Origin: Bacillus sp. BHET2 | Lineage (GTDB): Bacteria > Bacillota > Bacilli > Bacillales > Bacillaceae_B | Reading direction: 5' to 3' | Length of the DNA: 64,000 nucleotides | Assembly (NCBI RefSeq): GCF_005938125.1 | Contig: NZ_VCQN01000002.1 | Coordinates: 434,001 to 498,000 of the forward strand | Shown: in pieces, positions 1 through 8,008 of the stretch | Layout of the letters: each line of letters begins with the position of its first letter | Numbering within the stretch: the stretch's first letter is position 1 | Notes under the pieces: generated by a model | What the model saw: the letters and a program-made list of their open reading frames with translations, nothing else | What the model was told of the DNA's origin: nothing | Database searches by the model: none | Translations under genes and position numbers: made by a program

Positions 1-8
1 CGATCTTA

Positions 9-440
9 ATGAAAGAATATTCTGCAGTTTTTTACCCAATAAAAGAAGTGGCTTTCCTCCTGTCACCAGAAGAGGAGAAAATACTGGATACTTGTTTTAA
101 AATTGAGGACCCTGGAGTATTGTTCAAGTTATTTACTGAACAAGAAAAAAAAGACCTTAAAGAATTGAAAGAAATCAATAAACAAAACCCACTGAACTTG
201 GAAATCGCCACTAAGAGTGAAGTAGAATATACCAGAATTCAAGAAGGCAATTATGTCATGGTATTCTTCGGCACCGATCATGAGGGGAAAATCCAAGAAG
301 TGAAATTACTCGGCTATAGTCAGAAAATGTTTGATTTAATGACCGTTTTTATTGGAGTAGATCATAATCAGTGTCTCCTGGAAAATAGAGATTTTCAAGA
401 ATACTTGCTCTCTCTCTCTAACCTTGGTTACTTAGATTAG
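9..440 (+). CDS. Hypothetical protein, 143 aa (5' end uncertain)
   Basis: I do not recognise this protein. It is hydrophilic and acidic with no signal peptide or membrane segment; the middle (VMVFFGTDHEG, around residues 83-93) looks like a beta strand followed by a turn, so a small soluble cytoplasmic protein is likely. The first Met is 9 bases from the window edge, so no ribosome binding site can be judged. There is no in-frame stop before it in the window, so the true start could lie further upstream. It ends 20 bp before a strong hairpin that works as its terminator. The neighbouring DNA on the right is a decayed ribose operon, so this may be accessory DNA. Confidence 0.55.
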   Translation: MKEYSAVFYPIKEVAFLLSPEEEKILDTCFKIEDPGVLFKLFTEQEKKDLKELKEINKQNPLNLEIATKSEVEYTRIQEGNYVMVFFGTDHEGKIQEVKLLGYSQKMFDLMTVFIGVDHNQCLLENRDFQEYLLSLSNLGYLD

Positions 441-460
441 TATCCATTTTCGTTAACCCA

Positions 461-500
461 AAAGAACCCAATGACATAGGATTTTGTCATTGGGTTCTTT
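461..500 (+). terminator. Intrinsic terminator hairpin
   Basis: A perfect 16-bp stem (461-476 with 485-500, beginning AAAGAACCCAATGACA) closes an 8-base loop and ends in CTTT. It follows the first gene and may also act on leftward transcription because the left arm starts with a run of A. Confidence 0.75.
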
Positions 501-660
501 GAGTGACAGACACTCTCCGAATAATCTTTACTTTCTCTCGTGAAATTTATGTAAAATGAAGAAAATCCCACTTTAAAAATACTGATCTATCAACATTTAT
601 TTCATTTCACGTTAAAAACAGGATTCGAAATAATTCGAGGAGTGACTGTCACCCACTTGA
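501..660. repeat. Intergenic DNA with two small GTGAC-type palindromes
   Basis: No gene is visible here. The stretch is bounded by GAGTGACAGACACTC at about 501-515 and by GTGACTGTCAC at about 643-653, the latter a perfect palindrome around one T. A similar small palindrome (GGGGTCAGACCCC) occurs at 22425-22437. Short GTGAC/GTCAC palindromes of this sort recur in Bacillaceae intergenic DNA, but their function here is unknown. The truncated end of the ribokinase remnant lies directly to the right. Confidence 0.4.
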
Positions 661-662
661 GG

Positions 663-1148
663 TCATTTGCCCATGAACCCCTGTATTCGTTTCCACTTCT
701 TCTGCAAGGTTAACGGTTCCGGGATCTCCTGCTGAATCATGATGAGATCGCATGTTTTAAGGAAATCTGCTGTTTTCTCCACGTACTCAGGAGTCACAAG
801 ATAATTGGCCCCTTTAACGACGACAATACTGTTGTCCCCTTCAGCTAGGATGATATGAGCCGTTCCAGACTTCGCACCTATAACCGGTTCCACATAGTCC
901 GTATGAACACCGTTTCGCTTAAAGTTTTCTAATATGTCTCGGCCGTAGGGATCATCCCCTACACATCCGATCATGTAAACGTCAGCCCCCAGCCGTGCTG
1001 CTGCAACGGCCTGGTTGGCTCCTTTTCCGCCGAGTACCGTGTCAAAGCTGTCCCCCAGTACCGTTTCCCCTGCACCGGGCCGTTTCGCTGATGTCACCAC
1101 CAGATCCATGGATGAACTGCCAATCACGGCAATTTTCGCTTTTTTCAT
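663..1148 (-). pseudogene. rbsK: Ribokinase remnant (rbsK, C-terminal half missing)
   Basis: The 161-residue product starts like a ribokinase of the PfkB family: VIGSSSMDLVVT at the N-terminus and the sugar-binding LGGKGANQAVAAARLGA segment near residues 38-54. Similarity runs to about residue 145 (MIQQEIPE), then changes to an unrelated 16-residue tail. A full ribokinase is about 290-310 residues, and the missing half carries the ATP site and the catalytic GAGD motif, so the product cannot be an active kinase. It starts 7 bp after the rbsR remnant, the usual rbsR-rbsK order. The rest of the ribose operon (rbsDACB) is absent. Inference: an internal deletion removed the remainder, with the junction near 715. 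Confidence 0.8.
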
Positions 1149-1154
1149 CTTCCT

Positions 1155-1799
1155 TCATCCCTTTTTTGTTGTGTTTCGCTGTATGAGTTCAACCGGAAGC
1201 TGAACACTTGTATCGATGTCATTTTCTTGTTTTATCAGTTTAATCAGAAGTGCCGCGGCCTGCCTGCCCATTTCGTAAGCCGGCTGCCTGATCGTGGAAA
1301 GTGACGGATAGGAAAGGCTGCTTTGCGGGATGTCATCGTAGCCGATAACCTGTACGTCTTCAGGAATCTTCTTCCCGAGCCTCAATGCCTCATGGAGAAT
1401 AGCAATCCCGACGATATCATTGCTCGCAATGACCCCATCCGTATCAGGATAGGTGGCGAACAGTTCCTCTGCCCAGCCCTTTGCGTCTTCAAAAGAGAAC
1501 GACGTCGTTGACATCACCGTGAAATCGACGTCCTTCCCGCTTAAATACTCGATGGCTCCCCGGAATCGGTCCTGTGCTGGCTTGACGTGAGCCGGTCCCT
1601 TCATGACGGTGATCCGTTTCGATCCTTTTTCTACGAGGGTCTTTGCCGCCAGGCGTCCCCCTTTGCGTCCGTCTGCGTATACAGCCGGATAGTTGTCCGT
1701 GGTCCGGTCAAGGATAATTAGTTGCAATAGTTTCAACCTTAAATTTTTGAGACTCTTTATTTTCAGAAGCAAGGTAAATGTACAAGCAAATACTATCAT
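1155..1799 (-). pseudogene. rbsR: Ribose operon repressor remnant (rbsR, DNA-binding domain missing)
   Basis: From about 1721 downward the product is a LacI-family effector-binding domain: LDRTTDNYPAVYADGRKGG, then GVIASNDIVGIAILHEALRLG and VIGYDDIPQSS are typical LacI/RbsR segments, and the C-terminal QLPVELIQRNTT is the standard family end. The first 26 codons of the open frame (MIVFACTFTLLLKIK and on) are unrelated. The roughly 120 expected N-terminal residues, including the helix-turn-helix and hinge, are absent, so this cannot bind an operator as LacI proteins do. Together with the truncated rbsK it is the scar of a deleted ribose operon. The open frame may be longer than any translated product. 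Confidence 0.78.
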
Positions 1800-1851
1800 T
1801 CCAAATATATTAATAGAGACCGTTTAGTATATTTGAAAAGGAGTGTTATAT

Positions 1852-2061
1852 ATGTATCCTTCTGGTGATGGACTCGCCAAAATTTTAAAATGTCAAATCA
1901 ACCAAGCAGTCGCATTGCTTCTCGGAAGTGGAGACATCCAAAATCTTGTTGTGAAAAAAGTTGAGAATGGGGTAGTCTCTGGTTTAGATCTGAACAATCC
2001 GCAGGCTGTATACTCTGTGGCTATTGATAAGATTGAGCGTATTATCACATATTCTGATTAA
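1852..2061 (+). CDS. Small hypothetical protein, 69 aa
   Basis: I do not recognise a named family. The ATG at 1852 is preceded by AAAGGAG at 1837-1843 with 8 bp spacing, so it is preferred over the GTG at 1843, which lies inside that binding site. The product (starting MYPSGDGLAKILK) is soluble, with a probable amphipathic helix (residues 5-22) followed by alternating short hydrophobic strands (NLVVKKVENGVVSGL). It stands alone between the rbs remnant and a good terminator. It is compact, complete, and has sensible signals at both ends, so it is probably real. Confidence 0.65.
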   Translation: MYPSGDGLAKILKCQINQAVALLLGSGDIQNLVVKKVENGVVSGLDLNNPQAVYSVAIDKIERIITYSD

Positions 2062-2080
2062 GGTGCTGTCCAGCACAAAA

Positions 2081-2125
2081 GAAAAAGAGATCACTTCATC
2101 ATGATGATAGAGTGATCTCTTTTTC
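2081..2125 (+). terminator. Intrinsic terminator
   Basis: A 15-bp stem (GAAAAAGAGATCACT at 2081-2095 with 2111-2125) ends in CTTTTTC. It lies 19 bp after the 69-aa gene. Confidence 0.8.
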
Positions 2126-2167
2126 TATTCTACCGGTTATTTTCCCCCTCTGATATGCCTGCCAGAA

Positions 2168-2243
2168 ACAAAGGCGGGGACGGTCTTACTCTACTTTTTG
2201 GCTTTAAGGGAGATTGAGATTAGTCGAAAGGAGATGATAGAAA
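2168..2243 (+). repeat. Degenerate copy of a dispersed intergenic repeat
   Basis: The stretch GGCGGGGACGGTCTTACTC, followed by a TTTTTGGCTTTAAGGG segment and ATTAGTCGAAAGGA, aligns with 4257-4333 (ACCGGGGACTTTTCTTACGC, CTTAGCTTTTAGGCG, ATTAGTTGAAAGAA). Both are non-coding and diverged, and they lie on either side of the PfpI and WYL genes. The surrounding 2130-2430 interval holds no convincing gene. Confidence 0.45.
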
Positions 2244-2430
2244 CGGACCTTTCCCACTCTAAGATAAAGAAAATAAGGGGAGGTTTTCCGCTTATGCACA
2301 GAGAACTCACCCATTATTGTATTTCTTGAGTCAATAGGCAGTATGTTTCCGTCTATTGATCAGTTGACAAATATGACACCACTTCTAATTATTAGGGGAG
2401 GTTGATTCGTTCATCAAATTCCAAATCAAA

Positions 2431-2474
2431 GAGCCCAACTTCTCTACAAATCTAAAAAGAGAAATTGGGCTTTT
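2431..2474 (-). terminator. Terminator for the PfpI-family gene
   Basis: On the minus strand AAGCCCAATTTCTCT pairs with AGAGAAGTTGGGCTCTTT, about 12 bp after the stop codon of the PfpI-family gene. Confidence 0.65.
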
Positions 2475-2485
2475 CAGTACCTTCA

Positions 2486-3115
2486 TTAATTTTTTGAGTT
2501 CATTAACTGGAAGAAGTATTGGGGTTTATGGCTCTTATTTAAGTTATACCACGAATGTAATGCATCTGGTGTAACTACATCTATTTTTTTCAGTACCTCC
2601 ATAGCAAATTCCAGAGGAGCTATTCCTGATGCCGTAATTAAATTCCCATCAGTTACCGCAGGTCCCGATTCATAGAACGTTTCTCCTTTATAGTTAGGAC
2701 ATACCATTTTAGTATATTCCAAGTTATTACTTGTATGCTTTCTAGTATCTAAGTATCCCATATTCGCAAGGGCCTCAATTGCACCACAAATGGCAGCAAC
2801 AATCGTGCCAATCTTTAAAACTTGGCCAACTCTTTCCAAGATCGGTTGATGAATGTCTTCACTCCAAGTAGTTCCTCCTGGTAAGATTAAAAGATCTTTC
2901 CTCTCAAGAGTACATTCATCAAGGGAAATATCTGGTTTTATGCTCAGTCCTCCCATCGTCGTAATCATTTCTTTAGTAGCTCCTACTGTTATTACTTTTA
3001 CAGCTGCTACATCTTTTTTGAAATATCTTCCTGAGTTTAGTTCAGCCATTAAATATCCATATTCCCAGTCCGACATTGTATCAAATACATATAGAAAAGC
3101 TTTTGTTGTTTGCAT
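2486..3115 (-). CDS. DJ-1/PfpI family protein (YdeA-like)
   Basis: This is a single-domain DJ-1/PfpI (class I glutamine amidotransferase-like) protein of 209 residues. Visible marks are the N-terminal strand FLYVFDTMSDWEYGY, the LLILPGGTTW turn and the nucleophile elbow VAAICGAIEALA, whose Cys is the expected reactive residue; a TASGIAPLEFA segment follows. Family members act as proteases, deglycase-like enzymes or stress chaperones, and the sequence does not decide between these. The ATG at 3115 is chosen because GGAG lies 8 bp upstream; the frame also runs up to a TTG at 3130. The gene follows the WYL regulator and its terminator on the same strand, so the regulator may control it. Confidence 0.8.
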   Translation of the reverse strand: MQTTKAFLYVFDTMSDWEYGYLMAELNSGRYFKKDVAAVKVITVGATKEMITTMGGLSIKPDISLDECTLERKDLLILPGGTTWSEDIHQPILERVGQVLKIGTIVAAICGAIEALANMGYLDTRKHTSNNLEYTKMVCPNYKGETFYESGPAVTDGNLITASGIAPLEFAMEVLKKIDVVTPDALHSWYNLNKSHKPQYFFQLMNSKN

Positions 3116-3156
3116 CCAATCACACTCCAATCACCATTGATATAGTCATTATAATA

Positions 3157-3190
3157 AAACTTCCCTGACAGTTAGCGTCAGGGAAGTTTT
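3157..3190 (-). terminator. Intrinsic terminator after the WYL regulator
   Basis: AAAACTTCCCTGAC (3157-3170) pairs with GTCAGGGAAGTTTT (3177-3190). It lies immediately after the stop codon of the WYL regulator and separates it from the PfpI-family gene; the run of T works on the minus strand. Confidence 0.8.
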
Positions 3191-4153
3191 TTATACTTGA
3201 TGAAATTCTATTAATTCCGACAGGACTTCAATAATTCTTTTCTTAAGACTTACTGGCTCAATCACTTTAATCGATGTATTGTACGGTAAAAGTAAATGAG
3301 GTACATATGTATGAATCACATCTTTTTCAAGAAGAAAAACTGCTTGATTGGACGTCCGTTCTTGGAGGTAGTGTCCTAAAAACCAATGTTGGCAAATATC
3401 ATCCAATGCACTTTTTCCCCCGTTAAGAACCAAAGAAATAATCCCTTCCTTATCTTCTATCGTTGGAAGAAGGTTTTTCACGAAAAAATCACTTGCTGAA
3501 AAATTCTCCGGCCGCTTAAACGTATTTTTAGTCAGCATGAGATTTTCCATTCGATCGACTCTAAAACTGCGGATATCCTTTCTAAGATGACAAAATCCAA
3601 TCACATACCACTTGTTATTCCAATAGATCATTCTGTACGGATCGACCAATCTTTCACTTAATGGCTTTTCCCCACTTTTATGATAAAGAATGTTGACTGA
3701 GTACCCGTCAGCTACGGCCTGCTCCAATTCCTTCAAAATAGGTTCCATAGCGTCTAAACGTAATCCACTTATGACTTCAAAACTCGTAACATGTTGGTTT
3801 ACCTTTGTTTCCTGCTCTTGATTGGAGTGGTGACTGAGTTTTGAAATGGCCCTATCAAGTGCTTCCCCTCCATAATATCCAGCTTCTTCTGCAAAAACAG
3901 CCGCGTGAAAGAGTGAAGTTTGCTCCTCAACATCAAAAAAAAGCGGAGCCTCAATAAAATGGTTCAATAAAGAGTACCCACCGTTATGTCCAGGTTCCGA
4001 AACAATCGGTACACCACTTGTAGAAATGGTATCAATATAACGATACACCGTCCTTATATTCATCTCTAACCTCTCTGAAATTTGTTTTGCAGTAACTTTT
4101 TCACCTGAACGAAGCATCCATAGAATTGCTAACATATTGTCAATTTTAGGCAT
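3191..4153 (-). CDS. HTH/WYL-domain transcriptional regulator (YobV-like)
   Basis: This 320-residue protein has a DeoR-like winged helix at the N-terminus (residues 1-60; VTAKQISERLEMNIRTVYRY is the helix-turn-helix). A central WYL domain follows (residues 150-220; LVDPYRMIYWNNKWYVIGFC, then RSFRVDRMENL), and then a C-terminal extension. Proteins of this layout are cytoplasmic DNA-binding regulators; WYL domains sense ligands, often nucleic acid or nucleotide. Its likely target is the PfpI-family gene just downstream or its own promoter. The start is the ATG at 4153, preceded on the minus strand by an AGGTGG-like site. A copy of the TAATTGGTATT repeat sits in its upstream DNA at about 4202. 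Confidence 0.85.
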   Translation of the reverse strand: MPKIDNMLAILWMLRSGEKVTAKQISERLEMNIRTVYRYIDTISTSGVPIVSEPGHNGGYSLLNHFIEAPLFFDVEEQTSLFHAAVFAEEAGYYGGEALDRAISKLSHHSNQEQETKVNQHVTSFEVISGLRLDAMEPILKELEQAVADGYSVNILYHKSGEKPLSERLVDPYRMIYWNNKWYVIGFCHLRKDIRSFRVDRMENLMLTKNTFKRPENFSASDFFVKNLLPTIEDKEGIISLVLNGGKSALDDICQHWFLGHYLQERTSNQAVFLLEKDVIHTYVPHLLLPYNTSIKVIEPVSLKKRIIEVLSELIEFHQV

Positions 4154-4199
4154 ATGATTCCACCTCTATATCCCTCTATATATAATTAATAACCATCTT

Positions 4200-4222
4200 A
4201 CAATACCAATTATTTCAAATAT
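4200..4222 (-). repeat. Dispersed GAAATAATTGGTATT element, copy 1
   Basis: On the minus strand this reads TTTGAAATAATTGGTATTG. The same word occurs upstream of the NUDIX gene (about 10676-10690), the lipoprotein-like gene (about 11483-11496, less perfect) and the GNAT gene (about 19300-19316). Each copy is upstream of an accessory gene and in the same orientation as that gene. Confidence 0.55.
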
Positions 4223-4256
4223 TATAATATTGAGCAATCCCCTTATTTCATCGCTG

Positions 4257-4333
4257 TGCAAACCGGGGACTTTTCTTACGCCACTTCTTAGCTTTTAGGC
4301 GCATTAGTTGAAAGAAAAAGTAGAAACACTATG
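4257..4333 (+). repeat. Second copy of the dispersed repeat at 2168-2243
   Basis: It aligns with 2168-2243 over about 75 bp with scattered mismatches: CGGGGAC, TCTTAC, CTTTTAGG, ATTAGTTGAAAG and AGTAGAAAC are the best-kept words. The rest of the 4154-4462 interval is A/T-rich and holds the promoter region of the RSH gene (TATAAT at 4428-4433). Confidence 0.4.
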
Positions 4334-4462
4334 AAGGCGAAGATATTTTCAGATTAGAGGTCCAGCGATAAAAGCGAATTAACATATCATTTTTTATAAT
4401 TATTATCTCCCCCACTCAGCTTAAATGTTATAATTATCCAAAAGAAAATTGGAGTAGATAAG

Positions 4463-5860
4463 ATGGTAATTAAGTTAAGAAATTCCTTGATCGAAAAGGC
4501 TGTTTATTTAACACCCAAAGAGTTAAATGTTTTTAAGAGTGCTCTAGAATTTACAGAACTAGCACATCTCGGACAGAAAAGGGATACTGGAGAACCTTAT
4601 GTTTGTCATCCATTTACAGTGTGTGAAATTCTGATGGACTATAAAGCGGATATTACGACTCTTACAGCAGCTCTACTTCATGATGTAGTTGAAGATACTG
4701 ATTGCTCCATAGAGGATATTAAAAACAAGTTTGGTCCCCAGGTTGCCTTGATTGTAGATGGATTAACGAAGTTTGAGAAAGGTTCCTTAAACAAAGAGCT
4801 CTTTAATGCCTTGAATTCCGAAAAACTACTTTCACACGCAACCAAGGATATTAGGGTAGCGATTGTTAAAATAGCAGATAGGCTTCACAATATGAGAACG
4901 CTTGGTATTAAAAAGATCGAGAAGAAAGTTCCTTATGCAAATGAAACTTTAGTCTTTTTCTCTCCTCTTTGTGAACGGTTAGGGTTAGTTGAATTCCAAT
5001 CGGAACTCGAGGAACTTGCTTTTAAGTATCTCAATCCTCAAAGGTATGTAAGTGTAAAGAATCTTAAAGTTAATTATGAAAAAATTTTCTCCAACATCTT
5101 TCATTATTGTATAAGACACATCTTAGAAAATAACCAAACACCTCTTACTGTAGACATGAAATGGCGTTCTGTACCCATTTACATTTCTTATTCAAAACTT
5201 CAAGAAGGAGAGTCTCTCTCTAAGCTTTTCACCATTCATATCATCACAGATACCCAACTAAACTGTTATACACTTTTAGGAATCCTACATAACTCATTCA
5301 GACCTGTTCCAAATATGTTTAGAGATGAGATTTCATGTCAGCGAAAGAGATTCCATAGCCACCTTAAAACCTCCGTCATGGTTCATGATGTTGAGGTCAA
5401 CTTTGAAATCAAAACGAAAAGCTCTCTGAATGTGAGTATATTTCATTTACTTAATGAACTTTCTGTCACAGAAATAGAAGTGTTCAGTTCCGATTTGCTA
5501 AGAGATTCAATTCAGTCCGTTAAGGCTATTTCGAATGATCCTATAGAATTTTATGAATTGATCTCATTCGAATTACTGCAAAATGATATTACAATATACA
5601 CTCCTAAAATGGATGTAGTTTCCCTTCCTGATGGTTCAACCGCCTTAGATTTTGCATTTTTTTAGATCCTTCAATAGCAACAAGGATGTACGGGGCAAAA
5701 AGTAAATGGAGAACCAAAACACCTTTATACAAAATTAAAGGATATGGATCTAGTCGAAATTTTGATGGAAGGGCATGAAACGGTAGTAGAGGATTGGTTG
5801 AACCATGTACAAACCTCAAAAGCGATTAAGGAGATTAATATGAAGCTAAACAACTGTTAA
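4463..5860 (+). pseudogene. RelA/SpoT-homologue gene with intact HD hydrolase, degenerate synthetase, frameshifted TGS
   Basis: The first open frame (4463-5665, 400 codons) has a full RSH hydrolase site: His49 in CHPFTV, HD at residues 73-74 in LLHDVVEDTD, and KIADRLHNMRTL at 136-147. The central region keeps YTLLGILHNSFRPVP but has lost the DYIA-PK-N-YQSLHT signature of ppGpp synthetases (DEISCQRKRFHSHLK instead), so synthesis is unlikely. A TGS domain begins (IYTPKMDVVSLPDGSTALDF) and stops at a run of seven T. It continues one frame over (LDPSIATRMYGA) and, after a run of A, returns to the original frame (KVNGEPKHLYTKLKDMDL to a TAA at 5858-5860). One extra T and one fewer A would restore about 466 codons. 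Either the gene is decaying at its 3' end or these are two homopolymer sequencing errors. Confidence 0.8.
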
Positions 5861-5918
5861 ATTACGCTGGAACTGGATGTTTCATAAACGGGGATTAAAA
5901 AAAAATTAAGGGCACAAA

Positions 5919-5945
5919 AAAGACAGCCCTCATCTGGCTGTCTTT
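5919..5945 (-). terminator. Terminator of the met operon
   Basis: AAAGACAGCC (5919-5928) pairs with GGCTGTCTTT (5936-5945). On the minus strand it is followed by a T run, directly after the M20 hydrolase gene, the last gene of the met operon. Confidence 0.85.
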
Positions 5946-5951
5946 CCATCC

Positions 5952-7148
5952 TTATTTACTTGTACCGAATTCTTCCCATATTTCTTCTAAAAGCTGCTTA
6001 TCTGTCAGCAGTTCATACCCAGTCAGCGCAAGTGCCTTTGCCCCGATCACAAGGGCACGGTCACCCTCGGTGGATTTCGCCGCTTCCCTGAATTCGTTCG
6101 TGTGGACGACGAGGGATTCGTGGCCGATTTTGATGTAGGGGTGGATGGTCGGGACAACCCGGCTTACGTTTCCAGCGTCGGAGGAGCCGAGTCCCTTTCG
6201 TTCCGTATCGTCGAAGTATTCCCCTAGTGACTCAATGGAGCGCTGGAATACTTTATCGAAACGGCGGTTGAGCTGAAAGTGATCGACTTCATTTTGGATT
6301 TTGATGACATTCAGTTTCGTCCCGGTAGAAAGTGCCGATCCCTCAGCGATCGCTTTCACTTTCTTCGTGACTTCATTGCACGCTTCCCTCGTTGCAGCGC
6401 GTATATAGAAGCGGGCTTTTGCATAGTCAGGAACGATGTTGGGCGCGTCACCACCGTGGGTAATGATGCCGTGAATCCGTACATCATCGGTCACGTGTTG
6501 GCGAAGGGCGTTAATGCCGTTGAACAGCTGGATCACACCGTCGAGGGCATTGATGCCGTCTTCAGGGGAAGCTGCGGCATGCGCAGACCTTCCTTTAAAT
6601 TCGAAATCAAGCGGGTCCACCGCAAGGGTTTTTCCTGTCTGCGTTGTCCTGTTGAACGGATGAACCATCATGCAGGCATCCACTCCTTCGAACAAGCCTG
6701 CCTTTACAAAACTGCCCTTCGCACTTCCATTCGGGCCGCCTTCCTCGGCAGGAGTCCCGAACACCACCACTTCCCCTCCTGTTTTATCGAGTACGGACGA
6801 CAGGGCGATGGCCGCCCCGCAGCTTGCCGTCCCAATGATATTGTGACCGCAGGCGTGACCGAGTCCGGGCAGGGCGTCATATTCAGCCAGGTAGCCGATG
6901 ACCGGCCCTTCTTTCCCTGAATGTTTGCGTGCCACAAAGGAAGTCTCATGACCCGCCACTCCCCGTTCGATGGAGAACCCGTTGGCTGCAAGAAGGGTGG
7001 TTAAGGTCTCTGAAGCAAAGAACTCTTCGTTTCCGATTTCAGGTTTGTCGTGGATCTGATGGCTGGTCGACACTAGTTTCACAGCCAATTGATCGACTGC
7101 TGAGACGATGTTGTTCTTACGATCGGTAATCGCTGCTGGTTGACTCAT
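5952..7148 (-). CDS. M20 family metallohydrolase (amidohydrolase) in the met operon
   Basis: This 398-residue protein is a dinuclear zinc hydrolase of the M20 peptidase family. The metal-binding segment EYDALPGLGHACGHN lies at about residues 89-103, and TPAEEGGPNGSAKG carries the catalytic Glu pair near 135; RSAHAAASPEDGINALD marks the dimerisation lid. Relatives deacylate N-acyl amino acids or cleave aminobenzoyl-glutamate-type amides. It starts 12 bp after metQ with a strong AGGAGG site and is the last gene behind the SAM riboswitch. That suggests it releases a sulphur amino acid, such as an N-acyl-methionine or N-acyl-cysteine, from an imported conjugate. This substrate is inference from position; the family alone does not fix it. 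Confidence 0.85.
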   Translation of the reverse strand: MSQPAAITDRKNNIVSAVDQLAVKLVSTSHQIHDKPEIGNEEFFASETLTTLLAANGFSIERGVAGHETSFVARKHSGKEGPVIGYLAEYDALPGLGHACGHNIIGTASCGAAIALSSVLDKTGGEVVVFGTPAEEGGPNGSAKGSFVKAGLFEGVDACMMVHPFNRTTQTGKTLAVDPLDFEFKGRSAHAAASPEDGINALDGVIQLFNGINALRQHVTDDVRIHGIITHGGDAPNIVPDYAKARFYIRAATREACNEVTKKVKAIAEGSALSTGTKLNVIKIQNEVDHFQLNRRFDKVFQRSIESLGEYFDDTERKGLGSSDAGNVSRVVPTIHPYIKIGHESLVVHTNEFREAAKSTEGDRALVIGAKALALTGYELLTDKQLLEEIWEEFGTSK

Positions 7149-7160
7149 CTCTTTTCCCTC

Positions 7161-7997
7161 CTAATGCAATTCACTGACCGGCACGAATGTCGGGATCAGG
7201 GAATCTTTATACGTTTTCTTGATATGTTCCGCTACGTCATCTTCCTGATAGAGCTCTACAATCTTTTTATAGGTCTTATTGTCTTTATCTTTTTCCTGCG
7301 CCGCGATGATATTGATGAATGGCTTGGATTCCGCCCCTTCAATATAGATGCTGTCATCAACCGGGACGAAACCTGCTTCAACAGCCACGCCATTATTGAT
7401 GATCGATGCCGCAACATCCGGCAGTACCCTCGGTGTCTGGGCAGCGACGACCGGTGTGAATTCAAGGTTTTTCGGGTTTTCTTTTATCGCTTCGAGACCC
7501 TGTGACTGATCAAATCCTTTTTTCAGTTCGATCACACCTGCTTCCTCCAGTAGAAGAAGGGCACGGCCAAGGTTCGTCGCCTCTTGAGGAACGGCTACTG
7601 TACTGCCTTTCGGTAAGTCTTCTACCGATTTATATTTTTCCGAATAGATTCCCATCGGCGCGATGATCGTCGAGCCGATCGGTACGAGGTCCAGATTATG
7701 TTCTTCAACGAAAGAATCAAAATACGAAATCGTCTGGAAGGCGTTCAGGTCGATATCCCCATCGGCCAGCGCCTGGTTCGGTCTCACGTAATCGGCAAAC
7801 TCCACAATCTCAATTTCAATCCCTTCCTTTGCTGCTTTCTCTTTCATATACTCCCAAATCGGCACCCCAGATCCATTCACTCCGACTTTAACAACTTTTT
7901 TTTCACCTGAGCCGGATGCACTGTTTCCCGAGCAGCCGCTCAATATAAGAGTAAATAATAGAATCGCGATACTTGCCAGGCTGATTGATTTTTTCAT
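7161..7997 (-). CDS. metQ: Methionine ABC transporter substrate-binding lipoprotein MetQ
   Basis: The 278-residue product has a lipoprotein signal peptide (hydrophobic run, then LSGC with the lipidated Cys at residue 22). The NlpA/MetQ fold follows: VVKVGVNGSGVPIWEYMKE at the start, DYVRPNQALADGDIDLNAF in the first third, and VPQEATNLGRALLLLEEAGV in the middle. It binds D- or L-methionine outside the membrane and delivers it to MetI. It follows metI by 11 bp in the metN-metI-metQ order usual for Bacillus and is controlled by the upstream S-box. A run of seven A near codon 34 is intact. Confidence 0.94.
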   Translation of the reverse strand: MKKSISLASIAILLFTLILSGCSGNSASGSGEKKVVKVGVNGSGVPIWEYMKEKAAKEGIEIEIVEFADYVRPNQALADGDIDLNAFQTISYFDSFVEEHNLDLVPIGSTIIAPMGIYSEKYKSVEDLPKGSTVAVPQEATNLGRALLLLEEAGVIELKKGFDQSQGLEAIKENPKNLEFTPVVAAQTPRVLPDVAASIINNGVAVEAGFVPVDDSIYIEGAESKPFINIIAAQEKDKDNKTYKKIVELYQEDDVAEHIKKTYKDSLIPTFVPVSELH

Positions 7998-8008
7998 TTT
8001 CCTCTCTC

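Noticed and set aside
6279-6920. Open frame of 213 codons on the plus strand
   Set aside because: It is antisense to the M20 hydrolase gene, whose active-site residues are intact; the frame has no ribosome binding site and an arginine/histidine-rich composition typical of shadow frames.
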